Assembly: GCA_018389105.1 (NCBI GenBank)
Contig: JACATO010000691.1
Location: forward strand, 1,139,501 to 1,203,500
Source of the DNA: Nautilus pompilius
Taxonomy: Eukaryota; Mollusca; Cephalopoda; Nautilida; Nautilidae
Reading direction: 5' to 3'
DNA length: 64,000 bases
Below, in pieces: positions 46,340-59,360 of the stretch; position 1 is the first letter of the stretch; each line of letters starts with the position of its first letter. A model generated the notes under the pieces. That model was given only the letters and a program-made list of their open reading frames with translations, did no database searches and was not told the origin of the DNA. A program made the translations under genes and the position numbers.

Positions 46340-48144
46340 CCACTATAGAGCAATTCATTTTTACACGTGATGCATCTTTTTTCTTGTTTTATTTACATTT
46401 TATACCCAGTTATTTCTGTCTCCATAATTTCCAGGTGGGTGGGTGTGAAACTTTCTCCAACTTGTCAAGTGTTCCATGATGCCGTGTCTCCTATATTATA
46501 ACAAGAATAAGATGTAATAATAACACATTAATGTTTCTTTATACTCAAGATTTCTTTTGTTTGCAGACATTTTGGAAGATGTTTATATGTGCAGCTTTTC
46601 TTTAACTGCTTAAGATACACTGACGGATGTAAGCTTATTTGAATTTTTAGTGTGGTTCACCAATTAATTGGTATAGTTTCGTTGTAGTTCAGCACTCAAG
46701 AATACCCACCTTATTTTACTCTTTCTCTTTCTGGGGGGGGGCATGAATAATGACATTTTTGTTTTGTTGTTAATTGATCTTGCTGAAAAATCTGGTAACC
46801 AATATTTGTATGTGTTGCCATTTGTTGTCGATGTAGATGGATTATTATCTTGAATATTAAGGTCATTACTTTCTCCTTGGTGGCATATTGCTTAACATGG
46901 AAAGTCTAAATGGTTGCTTGAATCTAATAACACTTTCATAAGAGATTAAAAAAAAAATGATATGGATGCTTTGTTTTTTGTTTTTTTTTTCCATTCTAGT
47001 TTTAAAATTCTTTGTTTGCTCCTTAGAAAACAATTTAAAAAGAAATGTGAGTAGAATTACTGGCACTGTGACCTTTATAGACTTCTGCTCCCTTTTGTAG
47101 CCACTGTACTAATGGTTCAGAGTAGTCTGAGCAGGTTTATTATAAGACGAAGGGTGGAACTATACTTGATAAGAATGTATGCCAATTGCTGGGGATCAGA
47201 GCTTTTACTGCTAATTACCGTCATTTTGAGATTTTTCTCAGCTACATGAAAAGAAAAATTACATTGCCACTGCAGAATTCCTAGGTTTAACTTTTGCATG
47301 TGAAATCTTATTCAGAGTGCAAAACATTGAGTGTATAATACCATATTATCACAGGGTACAAGCTCTGGTGACTAGACTGTGAGTGGTAGGTTGTGGGTTT
47401 ATTGTAGTGCAATTGCTCACTGAGACTTTATACCACACTAAATAACCTATCCTTGTACCACCAAGATAATTTTTGTGGCCCTTAGTTTCATTGGACTTTT
47501 ACCATAGATGGTTATTAAAGCAGTTCTATACCAGATTTGTTCTGCGGCCTTCTGAACTTATATGGTGGCTTATTATAAAATGTTTATTAGAACTCTCCAA
47601 AAAAAACAACAAAAAACCACTACCTGGTAATAAATTTGATGATCACCGATGATACAAACTAAGACTTCTCTTAACATTTGGTTTGAATTGCTGGCATTAA
47701 ATCATTGCATTAATTGTTAACTAATAGTAAGGATAGAGGGGGTTAATATGCTCAGGTCTGCAGAATACTGACCTTAGAAATGCTGTCAGATTAAATTTCT
47801 TCAGATCACTGTCATTGTAGAATGGATGCTTTGTAAGGAAGGAAGGGCAATGAGGAGAGGCCCTAAAAGTATTTATCATTCCTGTACCATCCGGATTTTG
47901 CTTTAGCAGAAATAGTGGAATTGATAATTTGGAGGAGGTGAGATTCAAGCTTAACCCTAATATAGGAAAAGGTATTTACTTAATTTGCAACTACTAGGAT
48001 ACTGGGTCTTATGATAAGTTAATCATGCAATCATGTCCTTATGACATTATAACCGCTGACAGAAAAGATGAGGTTAGGCTGTCACAAGCAGGAAAATTGC
48101 TGGGTTTGGTGGAATTGACTCATACCATTGTGCTTTCTAACTTG
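46340..48144. other. AT-rich spacer
   Basis: A G run at 46733-46741. GTAGGTTGTGGGTTTATTG near 47388 faintly resembles a SINE B-box. No gene seen. Confidence 0.4.
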
Positions 48145-48340
48145 TCTGGGTGGTGTGGTGGTCCAGTGGTTAGTTTGCTTAACTGATAAAGTTAAAGCCC
48201 CGAATTTGATTCTCACAAGAGATCAACTCAGTTTGGAGTACCTTCCTGACATGGTTTCCTTTTTGCTCTTCTTCATCAGCTGGCCATGTGGATTTTCTCC
48301 AACATTTAAAAATGAAGAGTTATAGTAGGGAGTTTGAGAA
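48145..48340 (+). mobile_element. tRNA-derived SINE copy
   Basis: A-box TGGTCCAGTGG and B-box GAATTTGATTCTC with tRNA-like spacing (about 34 bases between). The body GACATGGTTTCCTTTTTGCT, then CAGCTGGCCATGTGGATTTT, and the core GAGTTATAGTAGGGAG (48317-48332) follow. It is the clearest head of the family in the window. Confidence 0.75.
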
Positions 48341-49163
48341 GGGGTCTCATACCCTTTCAAAACAATACATGATATAGAAGGATTAAGGGAGTTCACCATG
48401 TGAGTACTCTTTTTCTTTCTTTTTTTCCCTAGTCTTTCTTGGATCATGAGAATGCAATCTAAGACTATCAACCTCCAGATTGGGAATAGCACATGATGTT
48501 TTGCCTAGTATAAACTAAACTGCATAATTTATGCAGACAGCTATTCATTGAGGAAAAACTTTCAGAGTTTATAACTTCTACCTTCTAATGAACAGACAGA
48601 TATTTTAATGAGCAAATGAAAGACTTGGTATTATAACATGGGTTTTCCCCTTACATTTTTCCATGAGACCATTGTTTTACTTCTCCCTTAATTTATTTAC
48701 CTTTAAATTTACCCTGTTCTCCCAACATTATGATATCTTATACAGATTGCTTAATTCAAATGGAATTCACTTCATTTCATTGTGAGTATTAAAATATAAC
48801 TTTTAATCAAGTTATGCAGGAATCAGTTGGTGATGTAGGAGGACAATTTCATTAAAAGATTCAGCATTTCAACAAACATGTTTTGGATTTGTGAAGTTTG
48901 AATAAAATAATAACAACAGTTTAACTAGTATAAACAAAATGACAGTCATGAAAACAAGACTTTTTCTTGATTTGGTTCCATGGCAGTGCAGTGGGCTATG
49001 TTGCTTGAAATATACATTTTAAAAGAAAAGACACGGTGACCAATAGTTCACTCAGGGGTTCATGAGCATCTTGGGCCACACACACTATTTAAAAATTAGA
49101 AACACGTAATGCAAACATCTACTGCAAATGAACACCTTAGCACTTTAAAACAATCTTTAGAAC
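48341..49163. other. AT-rich spacer
   Basis: No feature recognised. Confidence 0.4.
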
Positions 49164-49165
49164 TA

Positions 49166-49346
49166 CAGTAAAACATTGATTTAATGGACTCCCATTCAAC
49201 AGACTTCGGAAGCAATCATTGCTGTCTGGTCTCTGATAAAAGTCCGTGTTGAGCTGTGCGAAAATCTTTTGTGCGTGCATATGTAAATTTCTGGATTTAA
49301 CGGACATCCCTCCCACCTATTAGTCCGTTAAATTGAGGTTTTATTG
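49166..49346. mobile_element. pogo/Tigger-type MITE, copy 2
   Basis: A 181-base element flanked by TA (49164-49165 and 49347-49348). Left CAGTAAAACATTGATTTAAT, right end inverted CAATAAAACCTCAATTTAAC. The interior shares GGATTTAACGGACA...CCTATTA with copy 1 at 16485-16648. CpG sites have decayed to TG/CA. Confidence 0.8.
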
Positions 49347-49348
49347 TA

Positions 49349-52300
49349 CTCTGATGACGGCAACAGGGAAAGATCACTGAAACACAGGTTCTTCTGTTAA
49401 TTCAGGCATTTCCCACCATCTGGCTTCTATTACATTTCTCAATTTCATTTATTCTGGCTGAAAAAATCTTAATTATACATCTTATCTTTTTTTTTATGTT
49501 TTAATTTACTGTAATTGAAAGTGCGCTTTCTTAACTTAATGTTTGGTTAATAGCTTATGATTGGATTTCCAGTTTCTTTTGGCAGGAAGGCAAAAAAAAA
49601 ATCAATTTACATTCTGGCATAACATTGCCAGTTTTTTTTTTAATGTGAGGGTATAGCTTAGCTGCTTTATAGTTTGAGCTGTTTGAGAGAGAGAAACAAT
49701 AACTTGTCAGGAAAGTTCACTTATTCTGGTTACATAAGGACATTAACTTTCTTAAATCCATCAATAGTCATTTAAAATAACAACAACAATTAGCTGGCAA
49801 AGTGACTTCTTCTGGATATAGTCTTCCAAAATTGAGGATTCAATTTCTCTTTTAAAAAACAACAGCTTCATACATAAATTGATAAAGAATATAAAACCTT
49901 CATAATATAAACAAGTTTGGAAAAAAGTAAAGAACCAGTTTGGGCAATTCCAAGTAGCAACTAATGGACCTATGTTTCAAAGATCTCTCCTGTTGCCATC
50001 ATCTGTGAGAAGGAGAATGTTTTTAATTTTTAAATGCCAGGATAGATTGGCACGAATGTAGCATTTCCTGAAAGTCAGCAGTACTTTAGTTCTACTCAGA
50101 GTTGATACCAAATGTCATCAGATTTTGTTTTAGGCTTTTCCCTATGGAGGCAAAAATGTATTGAAATTTATTTGTCCCCCAAGTAAATCTTATAGAGTTC
50201 AGTGGAAGGGTGGTCATTAGTTCTATTATATTTATTCATTGAGAGCAGATAATGAACCTTAGTCGTGTATTTAAATGCAGCTATCCATGGTTTCCTACAA
50301 ATTCTTTTTTGCATCTGTCACCAGAACATTGGGCCTGTTCAGTGCTGTTGCTTTAACGTTTGTTTCCTCCTCTCGTGTTTTTTTTAACCCGATATGGCTC
50401 AGGTAGCTATTGCCTGTTGAAGTTCCTAGTCTAGCAATGATTTTGTTATTATTTAAATATTTTAAACTGTTAACAATACACCATTGTTATAGCATATTGA
50501 AAAGGGCCAGAAGGTGTATTGGATTTACATAACCCCATACCTGGTGTCTATTCCAGCAGAACATTCCTTGTGGTGATAGCTAATTCTGAATAGCAGCCTC
50601 AGTATCAGGTTTGGTGATGTTATCAACGGAACACAAATTAATGCTCATTGTTTGTTTCATCTGCTAAGTAGATGAATCAAGGATAGATAACCCATATTGT
50701 GCTATTGTGTTCAGAAACTTGGCTAATCATATATGGAATGTTAAAAATAAATAGGCTAAGGTGTGTGTGTGCGCGTGTGCATGCATGTATGCATGCGTTC
50801 TGCTGTTTTTTTAGCATTTTGAAATTGTTCAAGTTGTTTCCCTTGGGACATTTGACTAGAAGCACAGTAACCTAAGACGCATGCTTATTATATTAATTCT
50901 TTAAACTTCCCGACTCCAATAATAAAAACAAACAAATCAACCTTACATTTCTGGTCTTCATTAATTAAGCAGAAGATCAGGCTAGAGAATGTTCATGGGA
51001 AGCTGTTGTTTTATTGCCTGGTAACCATAGGAATAAATGTTAGCTTGCATAGTGTCCAAAACATCATGACTAAGACTATAGATGACAAATCTTTTGTGCA
51101 GACCCCAGTCATCACCTTGAACTGTTTGAGCTGTGGTTTTTAGTTTTCTTTATATATTACTAATGTTGGAGGTTGATTCATTATTAAGGTAATATGTATA
51201 TTGCGATTGCCCATATTTTCTTCCTGTTTAAAATCCAGGGGAGGGGGGTATATTGTGGCTAAACTAGATTAAAAATGCTAAGTTCTTTTATTTGATGAAT
51301 CATGCTATAAATGCACAGTTCTTTAAGAAAGGCAAGTGTTAAATACCGTAAAGAATCCTGTAATGTCATATCTACTTGTGACATCGCTGTAGAGCCAATA
51401 ACATGTAACTCAGACATAATTACGATTAGATTTTTGTTTTATTTTAGATATTTTCTGCTTGACTCATTTAATGTTTTTTAGCATTCCAAAAAAAAATTGG
51501 AAAAATTTGGTAAGCTCAAATGTTGTTGATAGATGTCCTTAAAAGATTGTAATGGTTACTGACTGATGTAGAACAGCTGGCTGCTATATTCATCATCACC
51601 TCTACTCTCATCCTAGCTTCTTGCTGAAGTGAAATAGTAGCTTCCTTTCAGCAGGGATATTCTTCTATATGGAGAGGAGGAAGAAAAAATAAACACACCA
51701 GATGAGTGTAATATATTGTGCCATTACCAGAGGAAATGCCATCAGTTCCTGTGTGACCTCTTAGACCTTGCTCCGTTTGTCTGTGTGCCTATAAATGTTC
51801 ATCTGTTCACTATTGGCCCCATGAGGAGGAGAAATCTGACTGGGACACATACACACTGGTTGGATTGGGCATAATCACACAGTCAGAACTAACAACTTGA
51901 GGACAGGCAAGTGGTTTACTAAGTATCTACAGTGGGAGCTTGAGAACTATCAATATTTTGACATCTGTCAGTTTAACAGCAGTGTTTTAATATCTAGCTC
52001 TGTCTGTATCAGGTACAGGTTAGGGACCAGTCACAGCTTCATCTGCAGACTCAATGCTAGGTACAGGTTTAACTATTTGAGAGGTTATAGACTAATTGTA
52101 TTCTGCTTCAGTTGAAGGAAAGCACTCACAGGAACTATTAAACTAATGAATTTTATTATTTAAATAAAAAATTAGTTTTATGGACTGCTCTAAAATTGGT
52201 TTGTAGTTCTACAGTATAAATTCACCATATTTGCAACTAAATTGGATATTGATAGTTATTCTTTTATTTATTTTAATTTTTAAATCAATATTGTCTTGAC

Positions 52301-55300
52301 CTGACTTCAGCAAAGCATAATTAGTGCATAAGCATATGGATTTTACCAAAAACTTGAAAATCCTCTTCTCCCACCACCACTTGCCAACTATCTTCCATTG
52401 CACAAAATTTCTTGATCTGCACTAAATTGTTAATGTATTTTGACAGCTTCAAGACGATAGCAAATCTGGCCTCGGTTATTATGAGGAAGGGGAATCCCAT
52501 TAATGCCTAAATAAATAATTATTTACTGATATCTTTGTGGAACTGCTGGCGATCTATTCCATTCTTCCAGTATGTCTGAAGCTTGTCACATTCCTTAAAA
52601 AATTTAGTTGTATTTATTTTTTTTAAAAAATTTATATTTTTCATTTCAGTTCTGTTGGCTTAATCATCTTAATGTTGAAACCAAATTTTGACAGTTTCTT
52701 TTATTTCCTTTTCTGCTTTATAACTTTATAATTTAAAAGGATTTTTAAAAATGAGATTTAAACTAAAGATGTGATTATACTAATAATTTTAATTTGCTTA
52801 TGCAACATTTCCAAAAAAATTTATTCTTGCACATAAGCAGATTGAATAGTCATTGTCAAGACAAAAAATAGTTGAAATTGTTGAAAATTTCTTATCTCAG
52901 TTTTGTTGAAAAATTTTATTTTAAAGGATATTTCCATTCTCTGAAAAATGACACATTGAACAGATAAGCAGATATCTCCACCACATTAGTATCTTAGTTC
53001 CAGGGAGATAACTCTTCTGATCTATATATACATAGTCATTGGCATATTTAACACTTTATTTGTATAATTTAGTAGGCTATCTGGTCTTAAACATTTTTTT
53101 TGCAGGCTAAAACAAACTCATACACACAGGTGTGTTTGTAATTTGTTAATGGCCATCTTTGGTTATGAGAGGTGACCTTTAACTATAAATAGTGAGTCTT
53201 ATTCACTTGTTTCATAGATTCTAAGTTTTGCTTTAATTTTTTAAAAACTTTTCTATTGAGATGTTAGAAGTGAAAGTGTTGGTTTACTCCACCATATTAC
53301 ATAGTGGAGCCAAACAGACTAATTCAGAAAGAAACTTGTATCTTCTGTATATTTATGTATGTAATGTATTTAATATGTACAGTTTTCATAGTAAGATTGA
53401 TTTGTAGGGTTTTTGAAAAATTTGTTGATGTATTTTATACAAACATTGCAATAATGAGAGAGAGTTCAGTGGCACTGAATGTTAGGTGCCATCTGGTGAA
53501 TGTAAATTTTGGTAAAACAAGAGTAACTCAAATGGCCATTTACTTATGAGATCACAAGCGCATCCCTTTCGTAGTAACTTTTCATAATATATTGCTTACC
53601 ATTTGATTCTTTTCTACATTAAGCTACCTACAGAAGTCAACCTGTCTGTAGTCAGGTATGGCTGACTGATTACTTCACCTTAATTTAATTATCAGCTTGA
53701 ATGGCCATAGTAACCAGTGCTTGGACTGGAGCCAGTTTACTTATTGTTAAATTTCTCTATGTCAATGCAATACCTTGATAGGAGAAAGAAGCATCAGCTG
53801 TGGTTTTTGGACATGGTTCCTAAAAATGAAGAGTTTCAGAAACTACACGAAAATATGTGATGTGCATGAACTGCTGCTGGTGAAGCAGTGTATGCAATTT
53901 TAACAGATCTTTATTCAGTTTTGTATAATAGAAAAATAGGCTGTCATTAAACAAACACAATTAAATAAATGCATAATGCAATAACACACTCAGTTATGCT
54001 AAAACCAGTGTCATTGGCACCTATTTCCGTATTTTTTTTAAAAAAAATTTACTGTCATGTGTTGGGTTGGTTTGTTACTTTGGGAAATAACTCAGATTAT
54101 GTTGGCTGTTCATTTTAAGATGTGTTCAACAGACTGAAAAACGAGATCATAAGACCATTACCCAAGTCTTGGACTGAAAAGGGCTAATAATCATCTGTGG
54201 ACATTGATGCCACCATAAAGCATTTCAGAAAGGAACTGCAGCTCAAATGTTTTCCTAGATATCATTTAGCAGTGCTGGTGAAAGGTGGTGGTGATCTTGC
54301 TTTTAGTTTCATTAATATTATTATTTAAAAATTTTAAGTGTTTTGTTTTTGTACTCCTAAAAGTGAGATCTTGGCCCCTAAGGTATTTTTATTCTTAGAC
54401 CTAATGGCCCTTGAGAAAAGTGCTTCATTCCAGTAAGCAGGCTCAGTTTTCATTGCTTGTCATCATTTCTGTCCTTTAGACGAAGTAGTGTTGAACAGAC
54501 TGCTCTGGTTGTAGGCATCTTTATGATTTGTCTATTGAAAACTGCCAAATATGATGTTTATGCTTTGGCATCCAGGAATAATTCACCATGGAGGCAGTTT
54601 GACCAGGTTTGAAAGGGTTAATTAAGAATAAAAAATTCTTTTTAAGAAATCTTCAAAGTGTATTGATTAGTCTTAGTGAGAAACTAACAAGTTGGTGCTT
54701 TGTAGGCTGTTGGTTTTCTCTTTGACTATTCTGATTTGCTTTTAATGAAATATATACTAATTTTTACACTTAATGAATCTTATTTCTTAAATTAGTTTTT
54801 TTTTTTCTTTGCTTCACTATTTTAGTATGCTCAACCTGTGCTGTAAATCCATCTCTAGAAAACTGACCAGTTACAAGCATAAAGTTAGGGAAAATCGAAT
54901 TAAGGGGAGACAATTTTATGGAAATTCCATTCATGAGTTGCGATTGAAATATTTCTTTTAAAAAAAAAAACACAAACTTCTATCAATTAAAATGGGTGAT
55001 GGTGTATGTGATGTTGAATAAAAAAATTTTTTTTTGTTTCATTATTGAGAGCTCTGATGGGATAGCTCAATAGCAAAGGAAGTAGTATACTAAACTCAAG
55101 AAATACATCTAAGTAAAAAGATCTAACCAAAATCGAATAACTTTTTATAGAGCGGGAAAAAACCAAATTAGTATCTTTTTATTTTTCGATATTAATATAC
55201 TCTCATCACTAAGCACATTCCTCGCATTCAGTGTTGTTGTCAATTTTCCATCCCTCCCCCCCCCCTGTGATTTATCCTGTAGACATTTTTCCTCCTCCCT

Positions 55301-57234
55301 GACAACAGAGTCCTGCGGACACCCATGGATAGACTTACAATAAACAATGGAAGAGCGTCGCAGATACACGACACACTCGATACATACAGATTCCTTGAAG
55401 TTTCTAAGAGAAAGATGGACAGGGTTTGTCTAGATAATTAAAGCCGTTAGTCTTAGCAGTAGTTCTGTTAATTTTTAATTTTAAGAATTGGAATGCCACA
55501 TAGTTTCCAAATTGGTAAATTAATCGTGTATACCTTCATAAGGAGTACATTGAAAAAAAAAGAAAGCAGATGGTGTTTGCTTTTTTTTTAAAAAGAAGAT
55601 TAATGCAGGATAGTTTAAACTCTCTCAAAGTTTACATGAATACAAGTGAATGAGAAAATCGTTAGCTTTTATCTCACAAACCCATTTTGTGCATACTGGT
55701 TCTTAGATTCTCACATTTGCTGAACTAAGTAACTAATAGTCTGTTTCAGAAATCTTGATTATCAACAGGGGGTGCTATCTGAAACTAGGAATTCCTACTA
55801 CCAAACATCAACTGCAACTTCCCTTGCACTTCAAAATAGTTCTCTTAAGGACAAAACTGTGATAGTAGTGACTGGGTAACGTTACCGAAATATGCCCCTT
55901 CTTGATGGTTCAGTCACTATTAATCAGGTGGTAGGAAATGACTAACTTTACTTTGTTAAAAAAAAAAAAATGCTACCTCAAAGACTTTGTTCTTATCTAG
56001 AATATCGAAAGGGTTAAATTAAATAAAAGAAAAACTGGAGTACTTGAAATTATCATTTTAGAGAAACTTAGAAATATCACAAATGTGTTGTAATAATCAT
56101 CATTTGTGCTAATATTACAACATTTTAGCTATTCCACCAATAATGTCTGTCTGTCTTTTCTTATCTGTATAGCTGCAAGTGTATGTGTAACATAAATTAC
56201 TTTGTATTGCGACAAAAATCTTTAATTTAATAGAAATAACAAATGATTACAGCTTTAAAACATTGTTTCTTTTCTAAAATCTTATTACATTTGGAACTAA
56301 ATTTAAACAAGATTGCTTTAACCTCTGGTATCATTCACCATCTATAGCTCAAACATTTTAAGAACTACTATCTATTTATTTAAACATGATACTGGTTTCC
56401 TTCTATTTTTTTTCTTTTTAAATTATCTGGCTGCTTAAGTCAGGGAAAGTCTAAAAAGTCTTAGCAAGAAAAATTTATCTGGCTTTAAATTTCTCTCTTA
56501 ATGGTATATAGTGGATGGAGGTATAACATACCAGTCTGCTGTGGTTAAGGGCTTAAATTTGATCTCCTCCATCTTGGTTTGGCAAGTGGGAACTTTTATT
56601 TCTGACGAAGATGGAAGTGCCAGGTCCCATAATGCATAAGACTGGCAAGGCTTGTTAACAGTAGCCATCGCACTACTCAACCTCTTATTAGGTATAACCA
56701 ACACAATGCTAGATGTTATGCTGTAGTCATTCAGTAGGAACAGAGTATTCTTTTAGGAGAGCATTGCTCACATCATATATAGCACTTCCAGTGTTTGTCC
56801 AGTCAGTTTTAAAACTGATCAATATTCTGATTATACACAGTTGTCAGCTTCATACCTTGTTGAACCTTTGACTAAAACTTCCAGATTAATTTGTCGAGAA
56901 TAGAAAAACATTTCTTAACAAGCAGTCATTTGTCCCTGTGTTTTTCTAATTGCCATATATTTCTTTCAATTGCTGATTATCAAAAAAAAAAAATTCTGTA
57001 ATTCTTGGTTTAGATTCAAATATTGGTATATTTTTTAATTTATTTTTATTAATTAATTTAATATTACTGGATATTTGGTTAATACTGCTTATATTTAAGT
57101 TAATCCAATAATATACTGGCTGGCCAGTTTTTGCTCAAATGAAAGCCATGATGCAATGTTGGAAGACATACTGAGGAATATTTGGTGATTAATATTGTTT
57201 GAAGCAAAGCAAGCAGAAGATGTATTGGCAAATA
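49349..57234. other. long AT-rich stretch, no gene recognised
   Basis: Small features only: an alternating purine/pyrimidine tract GTGTGTGTGTGCGCGTGTGC (50761-50780, Z-DNA prone); AGGGAGATAACTC (53002-53014) and TGGGAAATAACTCAG (54081-54095); a possible SINE scrap AAAAATGAAGAGTTTCAG near 53823; a C-run and CpG patch at 55240-55385 with an unsupported minus frame; TAGCTCAATAGCA near 55062, perhaps a tRNA-like scrap. No splice-flanked coding exon was found by eye. Confidence 0.4.
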
Positions 57235-58060
57235 TATCTTTCAAGTTCATCCCACAGATGCTCCCTTCAATTAAAATTCAGGAATTGTACTGGCCATAGA
57301 AGATGCCTGAAATCTGTCATGTTCCTCAAACTATGAACACAATGTAGGCACAGTAGATGTGTATGGGAACGTTGTCATCTTAAAAGTATCTGTCCCAATC
57401 AAGGTACACATGAAGTATCACTGGGTGTAGTTGGTTGGAAATGATGCTGAGGTAAGCTTTAGCATTTGATTTACTTTCTGAAGGGGCCTAGGGTATGTTA
57501 GCAAAAAACTCTCAATCCAAGACTGTGCCATCTCCATTTATGAATAGTTGGGACCAAACAAGAGGGTTAGAGGGATTTGGATTTTCCTAAATCTGTCTTT
57601 GTACAAAAAAGGGTGAAGTGTGACTTGTCAGACCACATTACTTTTTGCTAATCTTCCTTAGTCCAGTATCTGCAATTATTACTTAACACATGAGACATCT
57701 TTTCATGTTGCAGTGGTTTATAAGATGGTTTGTTTTGTTTTTTTGTTTTTTTTACAATGTTCTTCACAAAGTACAGTTGGTGATGGTTCTGAATTTTCTT
57801 GCATTGAATGTTTCTGTGAGTTGGTCTGTTGTTCAATTCCAGTTAGGACTTTACTATTTTGACTACTTTTCTCTTTCTACCATGCAGCACACAACTGATA
57901 TCTTGGGGCAGCCTACTAACAAAACTTTCTTGGCTACTGTAGCCCTTGCTGTATGTGCATCCACTATCATGTTTATTTTGAACACTGTAATGTCCTTTCC
58001 TTTCCCAAAATCTGTTAGACTGACTGCAAATGTGTTAGTCAAAGTCATATAGTATTACAG
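57235..58060 (-). pseudogene. Tc1-like transposase relic, near full length
   Basis: Minus-strand reading from 58050: a weak N-terminal part, then RYWTKED-QKVMWSDKSHFT (57670-57610; family pattern W--VLWSDESKFT, with the first catalytic D). The end is WPVQFPE-then-HLWDELERYI (57290-57240; pattern WPAQSPDLNPIEHLWDELER), in two frames. The DNDP block between them is not clearly readable. Many stops; not functional. The open frame 57690-58052 on + is its antisense shadow. Confidence 0.65.
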
Positions 58061-58734
58061 GGACCACATGTCACATCATATGGTCAAACTAATTTGCACA
58101 CAACTCAGGTCAGGCCGAAGTTAAACAAAGTAGCTGATTATCGTGACACTAAGCTTGTATAATTTAGTTGAAATTCTTACGTAAACAATTTTGTAATTAG
58201 GAGATTTTTTTGTGCGTATATGTGGGAGATGAGAAAAAGAGAAACTAATATAAACCATTTAGGGTCACTATGGAGAGCATGCTGTTTCTAGTTTAAGAAA
58301 CAAGAACAGTGGAGCTTGTGCTGGTCATAATTTACTTGGTGTTTTACTGTAGAGAACATGGCTTAAACCTGCCATTTTACTCTCAACTTTCCCTTAGTTA
58401 TATCAGCTTGTTGTAAAAGCTACAAAGGAATACATAAGGCCTGGATATCATAAAATGCCTAACTGAAGGAATGAGTGAGAACACCCAAGAATTAGGGTTT
58501 GCATTATCTTTTACATTACATATCCTAGTTCTGAGTTTTTATATTCTATAGATAGTGAAAAGATTAATCTTAAATGTGCCAGTAAATATTTAGAAAATTA
58601 ATTATTACTAGGTAACAAGTCTGTTTGAATCTGAGTTTTTTATTTTACTTAATTTATAGAGTACAGGCTGTTTTGTTTCACACGTCCCCAGTTTTGACGC
58701 TTGCAGGATCCATCTTGGTTGAGTTTAGGGATCT

Positions 58735-58923
58735 GTGCTTAATGAGTGGGTTGCATGGTCATTAAGAGTGAAAGTCTCTACTAGAACTCTTCATTTTCAG
58801 ATTTGAGAGGGAGAAGAAACCATGCCAGAGAGGTATGCAGAATTCAGCCAATTCCAACTAGGATTCAAACCTGAGCACTCAACTTAAGCAGTGCAATGTA
58901 ACCGACTGCACTACAGTTTCATG
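58735..58923 (-). mobile_element. tRNA-derived SINE copy
   Basis: On the minus strand A-box TAGTGCAGTCGG and B-box GGTTTGAATCC lie at tRNA-like spacing. The body TGGCATGGTTTCTTCTCCCT and the core GAGTTCTAGTAGAGAC (58774-58789 on +) follow. Confidence 0.75.
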
Positions 58924-59360
58924 TTGTTATGCTAATTGTCCTTGTGTGTTTAGGAAATTTCTGACATGCAATCCACTGCTTTTTGTATTCTACTTATTCT
59001 TTTTTAACTACTTATCAACAAAGGAAGATGAAGCTGCTGTAACCACTGAGGTGTAAGCAGATTTTATAAAACGCAGTTATTTAATTTATTTGATAGAAGT
59101 GTCTATTGAGTGGTGTTCTCTATTTACAGGAGTCTAATAATGACAGTGTAGTCACTTTAAGGCAGCGCCATATATTTACTAAGCTAGGACCACTGTATAG
59201 CTGCTCATCAACAACTTTCAAAAAAACGAACAGACTGAAATGTTAACGTTTTTTGTTTTCCTTCTTTCAGTTACAAGGGGGGGGTAATAATTTAAAACAT
59301 TGGCAAAATTCAAAAATTTATGCGTGTATGATGGAGAGAGAGAGAGTCAGTAGTGTAGGC
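58924..59360. other. AT-rich spacer
   Basis: A G run at 59276-59283 and a short GA repeat at 59335-59346; otherwise empty. Confidence 0.4.

Noticed and set aside
55042..55085. TAGCTCAATAGC followed by a tRNA-like stretch
   Set aside because: No acceptable B-box or cloverleaf; not a tRNA gene and too weak to call as a SINE.
57690..58052. 120-codon + frame with hydrophobic stretches
   Set aside because: It is antisense to a Tc1-like transposase relic.
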